A stretch of DNA of 64,000 nt, from assembly GCA_040902225.1 (NCBI GenBank), contig JBBDXT010000007.1, forward strand, positions 1-64,000, in the 5' to 3' direction. The position numbers and the translations under genes were made by a program. The DNA comes from Chloroflexota bacterium (GTDB lineage: Bacteria > Chloroflexota > Limnocylindria > QHBO01). The notes below the pieces were generated by a model, which saw nothing but the letters and a program-made list of their open reading frames with translations, did not search any database and was not told where the DNA came from. Within the stretch, counting starts at the first letter, position 1. Every line of letters starts with the position of its first letter. Shown one piece after another: positions 15,870 to 23,777 of this stretch.

Positions 15870-18298
15870 ACACCGCTGGCACGCGGGCCATCCTGCGCAT
15901 CGCCCGCCGCAACATCGGCCGCAGCCGATGGCGCAGTGCACTCATCGCCGTGCTGATCATGTTGCCGGTCGCCGCCATGGTGGGAGCGACTGCGGTGATG
16001 ATCGCAGTCACCCCTACCGCCGAGCAGAGCGCCTCGCATCAGATGGGCCGCGCCGATCTACTGGTCTATCCCAGCGGCGAGGGCGCTAGCGTGGCTGCCC
16101 TCCAGGGCGTCCTTCCACCCGGGAGCCGGATCGAGCCGTTCGTGTACGGCGAGGATCACCTGGTCCTGACCGGGATGGAGGCCTCGGTCACGGTCCGCTC
16201 GCTGGATCTGCAGGGGTTGGCCCACGGGATGGTCAGCCTGCTGAGCGGGCGCACCCCGGCCGACGGGAGCGAGGTGGCGATCAGCCAAGCGGTCAGCGCC
16301 CTGGCCGGTGTCGGCATCGGCGACCGGACCACTCTGAAGGGGCTGGGGACACCGACCGTGGTGGGTCTCGTCGAGGACAGCTTCGACCTGCAGTCGCGCT
16401 TCATCCTGGTGGACGGGTCGGCGGCGCGTACAGCTCCCGATGATTCCGTCACCTGGCTGGTGGGTCTGCCCAGCGGCACTGATCCGGGGAGTCTCGATTG
16501 GTCAAGCGTCACGGGACCGACCGGCTCGCTCTTCGCGGTTACCACGCGCACCAATCGGGTCTCGGCGGCCGACCAGGCCAGCCCGACGATCATCGTGCTC
16601 GGCGGGCTGGCGATGGTCGAGGTCGCGCTGGTCGCCTCCGCCGCATTCGCCGTCAGCGTCCGGCGGCGGCAGCGCGAACTGGGTCTCATGGCCGCCGCCG
16701 GCGCGTCCCCGCGTCACCTGGCAGGGACCGTGTTGGCGGAGGGGCTCCTGCTCGGTGTCCTAGGCTCGCTCGCCGGGATCGTGGTCGGGCTGCTTGCTGC
16801 GGAGGCGTTCTCGCCATGGCTCGACCAGCTCACCGATCGACGGACACCGCCTATCAGCCTCTCACCGACCTGGATCGGCATGGCGGCGGGGATCGGGCTC
16901 ATTGCCAATCTGCTGGCGGCGCTCGCGCCGGCCTGGACCGCAGCCCGTGTTCCCGTGACCACCGCACTGTCGGGGCGCCGGCCGCCATCGACTCCCGCGC
17001 GCAGGACCCTCGCGTTCGGCGTGGCGCTCATTGGCATCGCTATCGGCCTGACGCTGGGCGGCTCTGCCCTCCGTCTGCGGGACGGTGGGAACCCGCTCAG
17101 CATCCCGATGCTGCTGCTTGGTGCGGTGGGCGGGACACTGGGCTTTGGCGCCTGCAGCCCGTGGCTAGTGGAACGGCTCGAGCGGCCGGCGCGCTTCCTA
17201 CCCTTGGCCAGCCGCATCGCGCTGCGGGACACCGCGAGGGCGCGGTCACGGAACGGTCCGATCATCACCGCCATCCTGGCCAGCTTCGCTGCGACCGTGG
17301 CGCTTGCCGCCTATGCCACCAGCCTGGCCGCCTCTAACGCCGCTCACTGGCAACCGTACATGCAGTCAGACCAGATCTACCTGCAGGGCAATGTCGATGA
17401 GGCCGGGCCGGACGTTGCAGAAGCACTTGGAGCGGTTGCTGCCGCCCCGATCCCCGGTATCGGCAGCGAGGGTCAGTTCCCGCTCGTGACTACCGGCAAC
17501 GGCGCCACCCGCCAGCAGTTCGGCTATGTCACCGTTGGCGATGCCGAATTGTTGAAGGTCCTGCATGCCGAGGACGCCGTGACGGACCTGCAGGACGGAT
17601 CGGTGGTGCTGTTGCCTGAGAAGCCGCTCAACGTGTCGACTGCCACCGTCGAAGTGACCGATGCGCAGGGAACAGTGGTCAGCACGACAAATCTCCCGGC
17701 CCGGGTGGTTGCCATCGGACTGGCGACTGGGGCGCTTCCGCAAGCGGTGGTGTCGGCCGAGACGGCCCGCCGGCTCGGCTTGGGCATTCCCGCGAACGGC
17801 AGATACCTCCTGCGCCTCTCACGCGACGTCACCGATGCGGATCTGGCCAAAGCAGCCGAGATCGCCGGCGGCTATCCGGACACGTTCGCTGACGCCGCCC
17901 TGCCACCGCATCTGGCTGGCGAGGGATTCCGAATCGTGATGTTGGTCGCCAGCCTGCTGCTGGCCCTGAGCGTGACCGGCGTGGCAGTCGCCCTCGGCGA
18001 GGCCGAGTCGCGCCCCGAGCAGCGCACGCTTCTGGCCCTCGGCGCACACCCGCAGTTACGTCGATGGGTCGCTGCCGGGCGTGCCGGTTCCATCGCACTG
18101 CTCGCTGGAGTGCTCGCGGTCCCTGCGGGCCTGCTCCCCGTGTGGGGCCTGTTCGCCAGCCGCAACGCACCGCTCGTCGTACCGGTGCCGGAGGTACTCG
18201 CCGCGGTTATCGCCTTGCCGGTCCTTGCGATCGTAGGCACGTTGCTCCTCAGCCGGCCGATCCCCAGCTGGTCGGCCTTCAGAGATCTCGCCCGCTAG
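15866..18298 (+). CDS. FtsX/MacB-type ABC permease with two FtsX domains
   Basis: The 810-residue protein has an N-terminal membrane helix (about 20-45), an outside MacB-like domain and a first FtsX block of three helices (about 235-370). A second unit follows with a helix near 470-490, an outside domain, and a second FtsX block (about 690-800). This duplicated layout is usual for actinobacterial-type FtsX permeases that work with a LolD-like ATPase. A weak hairpin, ATCTCG (18285-18290) with CGAGAT (18304-18309), follows the gene. It is the last gene of the padR operon. Confidence 0.88.
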   Translation: MNTAGTRAILRIARRNIGRSRWRSALIAVLIMLPVAAMVGATAVMIAVTPTAEQSASHQMGRADLLVYPSGEGASVAALQGVLPPGSRIEPFVYGEDHLVLTGMEASVTVRSLDLQGLAHGMVSLLSGRTPADGSEVAISQAVSALAGVGIGDRTTLKGLGTPTVVGLVEDSFDLQSRFILVDGSAARTAPDDSVTWLVGLPSGTDPGSLDWSSVTGPTGSLFAVTTRTNRVSAADQASPTIIVLGGLAMVEVALVASAAFAVSVRRRQRELGLMAAAGASPRHLAGTVLAEGLLLGVLGSLAGIVVGLLAAEAFSPWLDQLTDRRTPPISLSPTWIGMAAGIGLIANLLAALAPAWTAARVPVTTALSGRRPPSTPARRTLAFGVALIGIAIGLTLGGSALRLRDGGNPLSIPMLLLGAVGGTLGFGACSPWLVERLERPARFLPLASRIALRDTARARSRNGPIITAILASFAATVALAAYATSLAASNAAHWQPYMQSDQIYLQGNVDEAGPDVAEALGAVAAAPIPGIGSEGQFPLVTTGNGATRQQFGYVTVGDAELLKVLHAEDAVTDLQDGSVVLLPEKPLNVSTATVEVTDAQGTVVSTTNLPARVVAIGLATGALPQAVVSAETARRLGLGIPANGRYLLRLSRDVTDADLAKAAEIAGGYPDTFADAALPPHLAGEGFRIVMLVASLLLALSVTGVAVALGEAESRPEQRTLLALGAHPQLRRWVAAGRAGSIALLAGVLAVPAGLLPVWGLFASRNAPLVVPVPEVLAAVIALPVLAIVGTLLLSRPIPSWSAFRDLAR

Positions 18299-18438
18299 CG
18301 CCCCGAGATGTTTCTGTCGCCCCAGGGGGGCATGCCTCCGTTGGGCCAGTGTGCGTCAATGACGCCACAGAGACTCAGGTACGACTTTGTGCTGTGGGGG
18401 GGTAACCACGTGAGTGCAGTGGAGAAGGAGTTGCAAGC

Positions 18439-18894
18439 ATGCCAATGATCGCCGACCGAGTCGATGCTGCCCGTCGGGGCGCCAATGACACCGTCATCTG
18501 TCGGCTCCCCTCCGGCTGGGCGGTCGTCGGCGATCTTCAGTTCCTGCCTGGCTACTGCCTGCTGCTGGCGGATCCGGTTGTAGCCAGCCTGAACGACCTC
18601 GACGACGCGCGCCGCGACGAGTTCCTGCGCGACATGGCCCGCCTCGGGGACGCGATCCTGCATGTCACGTCGGCAGAACGGATCAACTACGAGATCCTGG
18701 GCAATTCCGAGCCGGAGCTGCACGCGCATCTCTTCCCGCGCTACACGACTGAACCGCCCGAGCTGCGGCGGATGCCCGCATGGTTCTACGACTGGGCCGC
18801 AGCACCGCGATACGACGCCGAGACGCACGCGGGGCTGCGCGACGCGCTGCGGAGAGCGCTCCTGGGCGACGCCGGGCCAGCGGCCCAGCCGTGA
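18439..18894 (+). CDS. HIT-like protein with a variant histidine triad
   Basis: The 151-residue protein has the HIT fold signature NSEPELHAHLFPRY. Aligned on HxHxHxxPR, the first His is replaced by E93 while H95 (the expected nucleophile) and H97 remain. The core of 100 residues is preceded by the usual strand-rich region (VICRLPSGWAVVGD, LPGYCLLLADPVV). AAGGAG lies upstream of the ATG. HIT proteins hydrolyse or transfer nucleotides; this variant may still be active. It stands alone between the FtsX permease and an insertion sequence. Confidence 0.75.
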   Translation: MPMIADRVDAARRGANDTVICRLPSGWAVVGDLQFLPGYCLLLADPVVASLNDLDDARRDEFLRDMARLGDAILHVTSAERINYEILGNSEPELHAHLFPRYTTEPPELRRMPAWFYDWAAAPRYDAETHAGLRDALRRALLGDAGPAAQP

Positions 18895-18958
18895 CCGCTC
18901 TGCAGCCCGAACAGTTGCGGAACCGGCGCCACACCCGTTGCCCGGTCTGTACGACTAA

Positions 18959-19998
18959 GGGCCTGTGGCCGAAAGTTCGTGCCGGGCTGAGCCGCTTCGC
19001 GCCAGATAAGGTGTCGCATCCGACGCTCAGGTTGCCGGCATGGCCTTCGCGATCGCCTTGACCGATGCGCAGGGGGAGCTGGTCGCCGACCTGTTCGACC
19101 CGCCCGCCCGCCGCGGCGCGCCAGCCCAGATCCCGCGCCGTCAGATGGTCGAGGGCGATGCTGTTCCTGGCCCGCACCGGCTGCCAATGGCACTACCTGC
19201 CCGAGCGCTACGGGGCCTGGAGCGCGGCCTGGGCCCAGTGGCGGCGCTGGCGGGCCAACGGCGTCTGGGAGCGGGCGATGGCCAGGCTGGCGGCGGTGGT
19301 GCGGGTGCTCCACGATCGAGAGCCGCTGCCGTCGATGGTCATGATCGACGCCCAGACCGTGCGGGGCGCTCGCTACGGCCCGACCTTCCACGCGGCCGGT
19401 GGCCGAGGCGACCGCACGATCGGCACTAAGCGCAGTATGCTGGCCGAGATTCTGGGGCTGCCGGTCGCCGCCCACGCCGGCTCGGCCCGCCCGCACGACG
19501 TCACCGCTGCTCGGGAGCTCCTGCGCCAGCACCTCCCGGACCTGCCCCGCCTGCGGGCCATCGTCGGCGAACGGGCCTCCCGCGGCCTGGCCAAGCTCGC
19601 CGCGCGCAAGCGCGTGCGGCTCGACGTCAAGGCGCGGCCACCTGGCCAATCGGGCTTCGTCCCGATGGCCCCGCTGTATCGGATCGAGCACGCCATCGCC
19701 CAACTCGGGCGCTGGCGACGCCTGTCGCGCTGCTACGAGGGCACCGAGGCTAGCGCCCGGGCCTAGCTCGAGGTCGCCTCCGTCGGCTACCTCGTCTGGC
19801 GGGCAGTCGTCTAGCGGGGCGAGCCTCGCGCCTCGCCAGCATCTCCGTCTGCCGGAGCCGGGCTCAACGCGCTCGCCCGGCGATCCTCGGCCGGTCCCCT
19901 CACCGCCCCGGCGCCGGCGCCGGGCCACCCTGCGTCGCTGGTGTCACTGAGGGCTCAGACCCCCACTCCCAGATCAAGTCGATTTCATACACAGGCCC
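18959..19998 (+). mobile_element. Decayed IS5-type insertion sequence
   Basis: The left end GGGCCTGTGGCCG (18959) and the right end, read inwards on the other strand, GGGCCTGTGTATG (from 19998) share their first nine bases. Both ends are flanked by TAA (18956-18958 and 19999-20001), the three-base duplication typical of part of the IS5 family. The 1.04-kb element holds one transposase gene, broken by a frameshift and a nonsense codon. Confidence 0.7.
19040..19814 (+). pseudogene. IS5-family transposase, frameshifted and interrupted
   Basis: The first part, from about 19040, reads ALTDAQGELVADLF in one frame, which is the N-terminal DUF4096 domain of IS5 transposases. Near 19150 the homology moves to another frame (LFLARTGCQWHYLPERYGAW), so a frameshift has occurred. 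The catalytic region follows (VMIDAQTVRG and, near the end, YRIEHAIAQLGRWRRLS, containing the conserved Glu). A TAG at 19764-19766 stands where the family continues; in the same frame LEVASVGYLVWRAV runs on to the next stop at 19812-19814, consistent with a Trp codon changed to stop. The transposase is therefore almost certainly inactive. Confidence 0.75.
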
Positions 19999-20001
19999 TA
20001 A

Positions 20002-20707
20002 GGCCCTGTGTATGAACCCCCAGCGGCGGAGCGTGAATGTCTGATCGTGCGATGGGCCGATTGGCACTTGACCCGGGCCAGCCGTGTCATAGTCTCGCCC
20101 TGCACTTGGGCAGTAGAGGATGAACATGCGTTTCCGCACGCTTCTCATCGTGATGTTGGCGTCGGCTCTGACGGCCTGCTCGGCGACGAGCACCACGCCT
20201 GAACCAGCCGGGTCCGCTCCGCCTCCGCCCCAAGCGCCGGCGGGGTGGGCTTCTGCCGGCTCATTCGGGGGTGCCGGCGGAACGGGAATGACCGCGATGT
20301 CCCTCTTCCTTCAAGAAGGGCCGGTCGCCGTGAGCACAGCTTGCCAGGGCAGCGGCGACCTGGTGGTCATGCTCTCGGGGTTGCCGCCATCCGACGCCCA
20401 GCCGGTCGTGGGCACTTCGGCGATCTTCCGGTGTGACGAGCAGACCGCGACCGCTCGCGTCGAGTTGACTGACGCACCCTCGGGGGACGTAAGGGTCTCG
20501 GCGTTCGTCGTCGAAGGGGGCGGGACCACTCGCCATGCGGCATACAACATCTCGGTCGAGCAGCCGCTGGGAACCGCCTCGCAGTGAGCCCACTGCGCGT
20601 TGGTCAACTTCGATGATGTAGGCCACCAGGGGCAGCCTGAACTCGAAATGCGACAGCTTCTATGGCGCGAATGGGCTATTCGGGATCAGGAGTTCATACA
20701 CCGGGCC
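20002..20707. mobile_element. Transposase-less element with matched ends carrying a lipoprotein gene
   Basis: The left end GGCCCTGTGTATGAAC (20002-20017) matches the right end read inwards, GGCCCGGTGTATGAAC (20707 down to 20692), with 15 of 16 bases identical. Both sides carry TAA (19999-20001 and 20708-20710). The ends differ from the adjacent IS right end by one base in the first 15, so the same transposase family could move it. The 706-bp interior has no transposase, only the lipoprotein gene 20120-20587. The element shares its left TAA with the IS. Confidence 0.65.
20120..20587 (+). CDS. Small predicted lipoprotein, cargo of a transposase-less element
   Basis: The 155-residue protein begins with MNMRFR, a hydrophobic core and lipobox LTAC (C20), followed by a Ser/Thr/Pro-rich linker (about 22-45) and a beta-rich domain of about 110 residues with two cysteines (75 and 104) that may form a disulphide. 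A weak AGAGG precedes the ATG; ATG 20126 is an alternative. No family is recognised. The gene is the only one inside the element flanked by GGCCC-GTGTATGAAC inverted repeats, so it may be a mobile passenger gene. Confidence 0.65.
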   Translation: MNMRFRTLLIVMLASALTACSATSTTPEPAGSAPPPPQAPAGWASAGSFGGAGGTGMTAMSLFLQEGPVAVSTACQGSGDLVVMLSGLPPSDAQPVVGTSAIFRCDEQTATARVELTDAPSGDVRVSAFVVEGGGTTRHAAYNISVEQPLGTASQ

Positions 20708-20710
20708 TAA

Positions 20711-20943
20711 GTGAACGGCAGACCCAAGTTTGGTGTCAGGTTGTCGCGTACTGGGCCGTGCTCTTGGCCGCCACCACCCTCGGCAAGTTTTCGCGGGCGG
20801 CCTCGGCCATCGTCGCGGCAATCGTGACGAAGTAGCCCAATGATCGTGCCTGCATGACCATCTCCATCAGGTGCGCGAGTATCCGTAAAGCACGCCAGAA
20901 GACGGGTGTATATGGGCTCCGCCGGCAGGTTCACGCCAGAAGC
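20711..20943. other. Gap without recognisable gene
   Basis: This lies between the right end of the transposase-less element and the next gene. I see no motif, RNA or clear regulatory signal in it. Confidence 0.4.
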
Positions 20944-21360
20944 CTAGGGACCCGCCGGCGCGATGTCGTAGGGGCAGATGTGGAAGGCCTCGTTCAGATC
21001 CTCGCCTCCGCCGAGGCCGTCGAGCACGAGGCCCTCCCGACCGATGACGGTGCCCCACGGATTGACCACCACGGCGCGGCCGTTGACCCGCCAGGCGGCG
21101 ATGCCAGCGGGCCAGAAGACGGGCAGCGTCTCGCCGGTCGCCACCGCTACCAGAATCAGCTCGTCTCCGGAGGTCGCGACCCGGACCGGCACCAGCAGGG
21201 CTGCCGGGCAGCCCGGCGTGAGACCTGGAGGGTCGGTGCGTAGGTGTAGGGCATGGGCGCCGTACGGCGGCGCCGGACCGAGGAACAGACGCGCGACGGC
21301 GGACGCAGCGATCACAACGGACAAAATCGCTGCAACCAATCCCCACCTTCCCCGGGTCAC
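20944..21360 (-). CDS. Predicted membrane-anchored or secreted protein, unknown function
   Basis: The 138-residue protein starts at GTG 21360. An N-terminal hydrophobic segment (about 7-26) looks like a signal anchor or signal peptide. The remainder is a beta-rich soluble domain with two cysteines (51 and near 129) and a conserved-looking FHICPYDIAP near the end. No enzyme motif is seen. It stands alone on the minus strand between the mobile element and a small hypothetical gene. Confidence 0.55.
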   Translation of the reverse strand: MTRGRWGLVAAILSVVIAASAVARLFLGPAPPYGAHALHLRTDPPGLTPGCPAALLVPVRVATSGDELILVAVATGETLPVFWPAGIAAWRVNGRAVVVNPWGTVIGREGLVLDGLGGGEDLNEAFHICPYDIAPAGP

Positions 21361-21519
21361 GGCCGCATTGTGATCCTCGGATCGCTGTCACATCAATAGT
21401 GGGCTGTGCGAGTGTGCGTGAATACACCATGAGCAGGGTCCCGGGGTGGCTTCTGCGGAGGTCCTCACGGCCCACATCCGCACAATGGGGTATCCACGTG
21501 AGCGCAGTAGGATGGGCGC

Positions 21520-21930
21520 ATGCGGATGCCGAAACGATTCAAGGACATGCCTTGGTTTCGCATTCCATCGCGGTCGCGACATGCTGGTCCTGGCCTGGTT
21601 TCGGGACACGGTGGTCCTGACCCGGTTATGGAGATCCTCGTTGCGGAGATCCTCGATCCGGTCCTGGTCCCGCTCGGATTCGCGCCCGGCCAGGGCGGTA
21701 TTGTTGGGGAACGCGGTCAGGTGATCTTCTGCCGAGGTGAGATCGACAGCCCAGATGGTGGTTGCGTGGATCTCGTCCTTGACGTCGAAGCCACGCCCGA
21801 CTGGAAGATCACCGACGTCCGCTACTGGGGGTTTCCGAGCGACCGATGGCACCTCGACTTCGACCGAGGCGCCCGACTTGCTGATCAGCTGGCCGGCCTC
21901 GCGCAGACCCTCCCGGACGAGTTGGGGTAG
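21520..21930 (+). CDS. Small hypothetical soluble protein
   Basis: From ATG 21520 the protein has 136 residues; an AGGA lies upstream. The convincing part begins at the internal ATG 21628 (100 residues), since residues 2-36 are basic and low in hydrophobic pattern, so the start is uncertain. The domain is acidic with alternating strands (ILVAEILDPVLVPLGF, CVDLVLDVEATPDWKITDVRYWGF) and a C-terminal helix. No family is recognised. Confidence 0.45.
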   Translation: MRMPKRFKDMPWFRIPSRSRHAGPGLVSGHGGPDPVMEILVAEILDPVLVPLGFAPGQGGIVGERGQVIFCRGEIDSPDGGCVDLVLDVEATPDWKITDVRYWGFPSDRWHLDFDRGARLADQLAGLAQTLPDELG

Positions 21931-22021
21931 GGGCGTTGCGCGCGGCGGCCCTACCGACACGGTGACCCAGTACAACGCAGGACTGGCTGGCGGCCGTGAC
22001 CTGACTCTTGGGACGCCGACC

Positions 22022-23041
22022 CTACCTCAGGCCCTGCCGAGAACGATGAGCCGGGGGTGCACTCCTCGGCGTATGAACTTCAGGACGCACTGCCCCCGCT
22101 CCCAAGAGGCGATCGGCCGGAGAGGCGGCGCGGTGGCGAGCAGCTACGTCGGTGTCCGCCAGCGCCACGTAGCGCTTGACCATGTCCAGCGTGGCGTGGC
22201 CCAGGATGCGCTGCAGGCTGAAGGCATCACCGCCGTTGACCAGGTAGGCGTGCGCGAAGGTGTGGCGCAGGGTGTGCGGGCTGCAGCGGCCGGGGATGCC
22301 GGCGCGCAGCTTGAGGCGCCGAAAGACCTGCTGGATGCCGCGCCAGCCCAGCGCGCCGCCACGGCGCGAGCGGAAGATCACGCCGTCGGGTGCGCCATCA
22401 TCCTGGCGCAGATAGCGCGCCAGCGCCTGCCGGGCGATGCTGCCGACCGGCACGATCCGCTCCCGCGCCCCCTTGCCCACGACCTTGACGCTGCCGTCGG
22501 GATGCAGGTCGGCGCTGCGCAGCCCGGCCAGCTCCGACAGGCGCAGGCCGGTGTCGAAGAACAGCAGCAGGATGGCCCGGTCGCGGGTCGAGGCGCCATC
22601 CAGCAGGCGGCGCAGCGCATCGTCGCTCAGCGGCTCGACCAGCTTGTGCGGCACCCGCGGCCGACGCAGCATCCGCAGCGCGCGCGCCTCAGCCAGCTCC
22701 TCGGCGGCGCACCAGTTGCCGAAGGCCTTCAGGCCGCGCACGTAGCCGGCCACCGAGACCGGCGACAAGGTCGCACGCAGGCCGAGCAGCCAGTCCCGCA
22801 GCTCAGCCGGCGCCAGCATGTCGAGCGGCCGATCGGCACCCAGATCGCGCCGCGCACGGCCCAGCACCATCCGATACCACTCGATCGTCTTGGGCGAGGC
22901 GCCCTCCGCGCCCTTGGCGGTCAGAAACAGCTCGATCGCTCGGCCGACGGTCAGCCGGACGACTGCAGAATCAGGTGCCCACGCGCCGCGTAGCCAAGAG
23001 TCAGGTGCCCAAGAATCAGGGGAGTCAGGTGCCCTAGCCAT
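22022..23041 (-). CDS. Tyrosine recombinase/integrase next to tRNA-Gln
   Basis: The start ATG 23041 has a perfect AAGGAGG seven bases upstream; a longer frame reaching 23206 runs through the tRNA and is spurious. The 339-residue protein has a core-binding domain (about 30-125) and a catalytic domain with R167 (GLRLSE), K190 (VGKGARER), H256-x-x-R259, H282 (LGH) and Y291. It is closely similar to the recombinase at 3839-4786. The N-terminus carries repeated APDS units encoded by 10-bp direct repeats. The gene sits just downstream of the 3' end of tRNA-Gln, the classical position of an integrase in a tRNA-targeted island. Confidence 0.9.
   Translation of the reverse strand: MARAPDSPDSWAPDSWLRGAWAPDSAVVRLTVGRAIELFLTAKGAEGASPKTIEWYRMVLGRARRDLGADRPLDMLAPAELRDWLLGLRATLSPVSVAGYVRGLKAFGNWCAAEELAEARALRMLRRPRVPHKLVEPLSDDALRRLLDGASTRDRAILLLFFDTGLRLSELAGLRSADLHPDGSVKVVGKGARERIVPVGSIARQALARYLRQDDGAPDGVIFRSRRGGALGWRGIQQVFRRLKLRAGIPGRCSPHTLRHTFAHAYLVNGGDAFSLQRILGHATLDMVKRYVALADTDVAARHRAASPADRLLGAGAVRPEVHTPRSAPPAHRSRQGLR
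22971..23034. repeat. Three exact TCAGGTGCCC direct repeats in the 5' end of the integrase gene
   Basis: Copies lie at 22971-22980, 23001-23010 and 23025-23034, each preceded by AGAA, AGAG or GGAG, plus a partial TCAGGGG at 23016. Spacing is 30 and 24 bp. They encode the repeated APDS segments, but the exact match at the DNA level would also suit arm-type binding sites for the integrase. Confidence 0.6.
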
Positions 23042-23078
23042 GATTCGTCCTCCTTGCCGAGGACGAGACAGAGGCCAA

Positions 23079-23097
23079 ATACCACCACCCGTGGTAT
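23079..23097. promoter_or_regulatory. Inverted repeat upstream of the integrase
   Basis: ATACCAC-CACCC-GTGGTAT is a perfect 7-bp inverted repeat, 38 bp upstream of the integrase start codon. It is in position to be an operator or core-type recombinase site. Confidence 0.45.
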
Positions 23098-23110
23098 GGT
23101 CGAGAGCACG

Positions 23111-23131
23111 AATCCCACATGTTGTGGGATT
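23111..23131 (-). terminator. Perfect hairpin just downstream of tRNA-Gln
   Basis: AATCCCACA-TGT-TGTGGGATT is a perfect 9-bp inverted repeat directly after the 3' end of the tRNA on the minus strand. It could end the tRNA transcript, although there is no U-run, or be part of the attachment site. Confidence 0.45.
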
Positions 23132-23134
23132 GGC

Positions 23135-23205
23135 TGGGGCGGAAGGATTCGAACCTTCGATCTCCTGATCCAGAGTCAGGCGCCTTACCGCTTGGCCACA
23201 CCCCA
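23135..23205 (-). tRNA. tRNA-Gln(CTG)
   Basis: On the minus strand the acceptor TGGGGTG pairs with CGCCCCA, with one G-U. The D-arm is GCC/GGC, the anticodon arm CCTGA/TCAGG with loop CTCTGGA (anticodon CTG), and the T-arm GAAGG/CCTTC with TTCGAAT. Length is 71 without CCA, which is not encoded. The complete cloverleaf shows that it is intact. The integrase lies at its 3' side. Confidence 0.93.
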
Positions 23206-23363
23206 ACAGTGCCGGCCGATGTTACCAGACCACCCCTGAATGACCGATCTCGCGTCCATAGGTCCGGGGACCACTAGCCCGGATTGGCGGTGGCAGTCCA
23301 TCGAACCCATCGGTAGGGTTTTGGCATCCAGGCACCGCCCCAGTTAGAGGCCGGTCAAGACCG

Positions 23364-23750
23364 ATGAGCACTGCAGTTGAACCCCGCGAATGGCGCCGCT
23401 ATGGCCTCGGTGGGCCGCCGGAGCCATGGCAGCACGATGCCCAGCGTGACATCGATCGTCTGGCAACCTCGTATTACCTCGACGTCATGGAGTTGCGCAG
23501 CCAGATCCTCGCGTCGCACCCCGATGAGGAGGTGTGGCTGAAGGTGGAGGAGCTCCACACGACGGCCACCCGGCACAAGACGGAGATCGACTACACCCTG
23601 CGCCACTGGGCGACTCCGGTTGAGCGCGCTCGCGTGGCTGATCGGCTCGGCTCGATGATGCGGATCGCCCGTCGCCTGAACACGTTCCTGCATCGCCCGC
23701 ACGGGCCACTCGGGGACGGCGACCCCGCGCCCGAGCCCACCGTCGCCTGA
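23364..23750 (+). CDS. Hypothetical helical protein
   Basis: The 128-residue protein is soluble and mostly helical, rich in Arg, Glu and His, with no cysteine or hydrophobic segment. A central helix (about 35-100) could form a coiled coil or four-helix-type bundle. ATG 23364 is used without a clear ribosome-binding site. It is the first gene on the chromosome side of the tRNA-Gln and is co-directional with the dehydratase gene 27 bp further on. No family is recognised. Confidence 0.6.
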   Translation: MSTAVEPREWRRYGLGGPPEPWQHDAQRDIDRLATSYYLDVMELRSQILASHPDEEVWLKVEELHTTATRHKTEIDYTLRHWATPVERARVADRLGSMMRIARRLNTFLHRPHGPLGDGDPAPEPTVA

Positions 23751-23764
23751 GGGCCACCCGGCTC

Positions 23765-23770
23765 TACACT
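23765..23770 (+). promoter_or_regulatory. -10 box for a leaderless transcript (threonine dehydratase-like gene)
   Basis: TACACT lies 7 bp before the ATG, so transcription would start at or next to the start codon. Confidence 0.55.
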
Positions 23771-23777
23771 CCGGGGC

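Noticed and set aside
22971-23034. CRISPR-like array from the TCAGGTGCCC repeats
   Set aside because: Repeats are only 10 bp, spacing is irregular, the copies are inside a coding sequence and no cas gene is present.
23042-23206. Extension of the second integrase upstream to 23206
   Set aside because: It runs through the complete tRNA-Gln; the AAGGAGG at the ATG of 23041 sets the real start.
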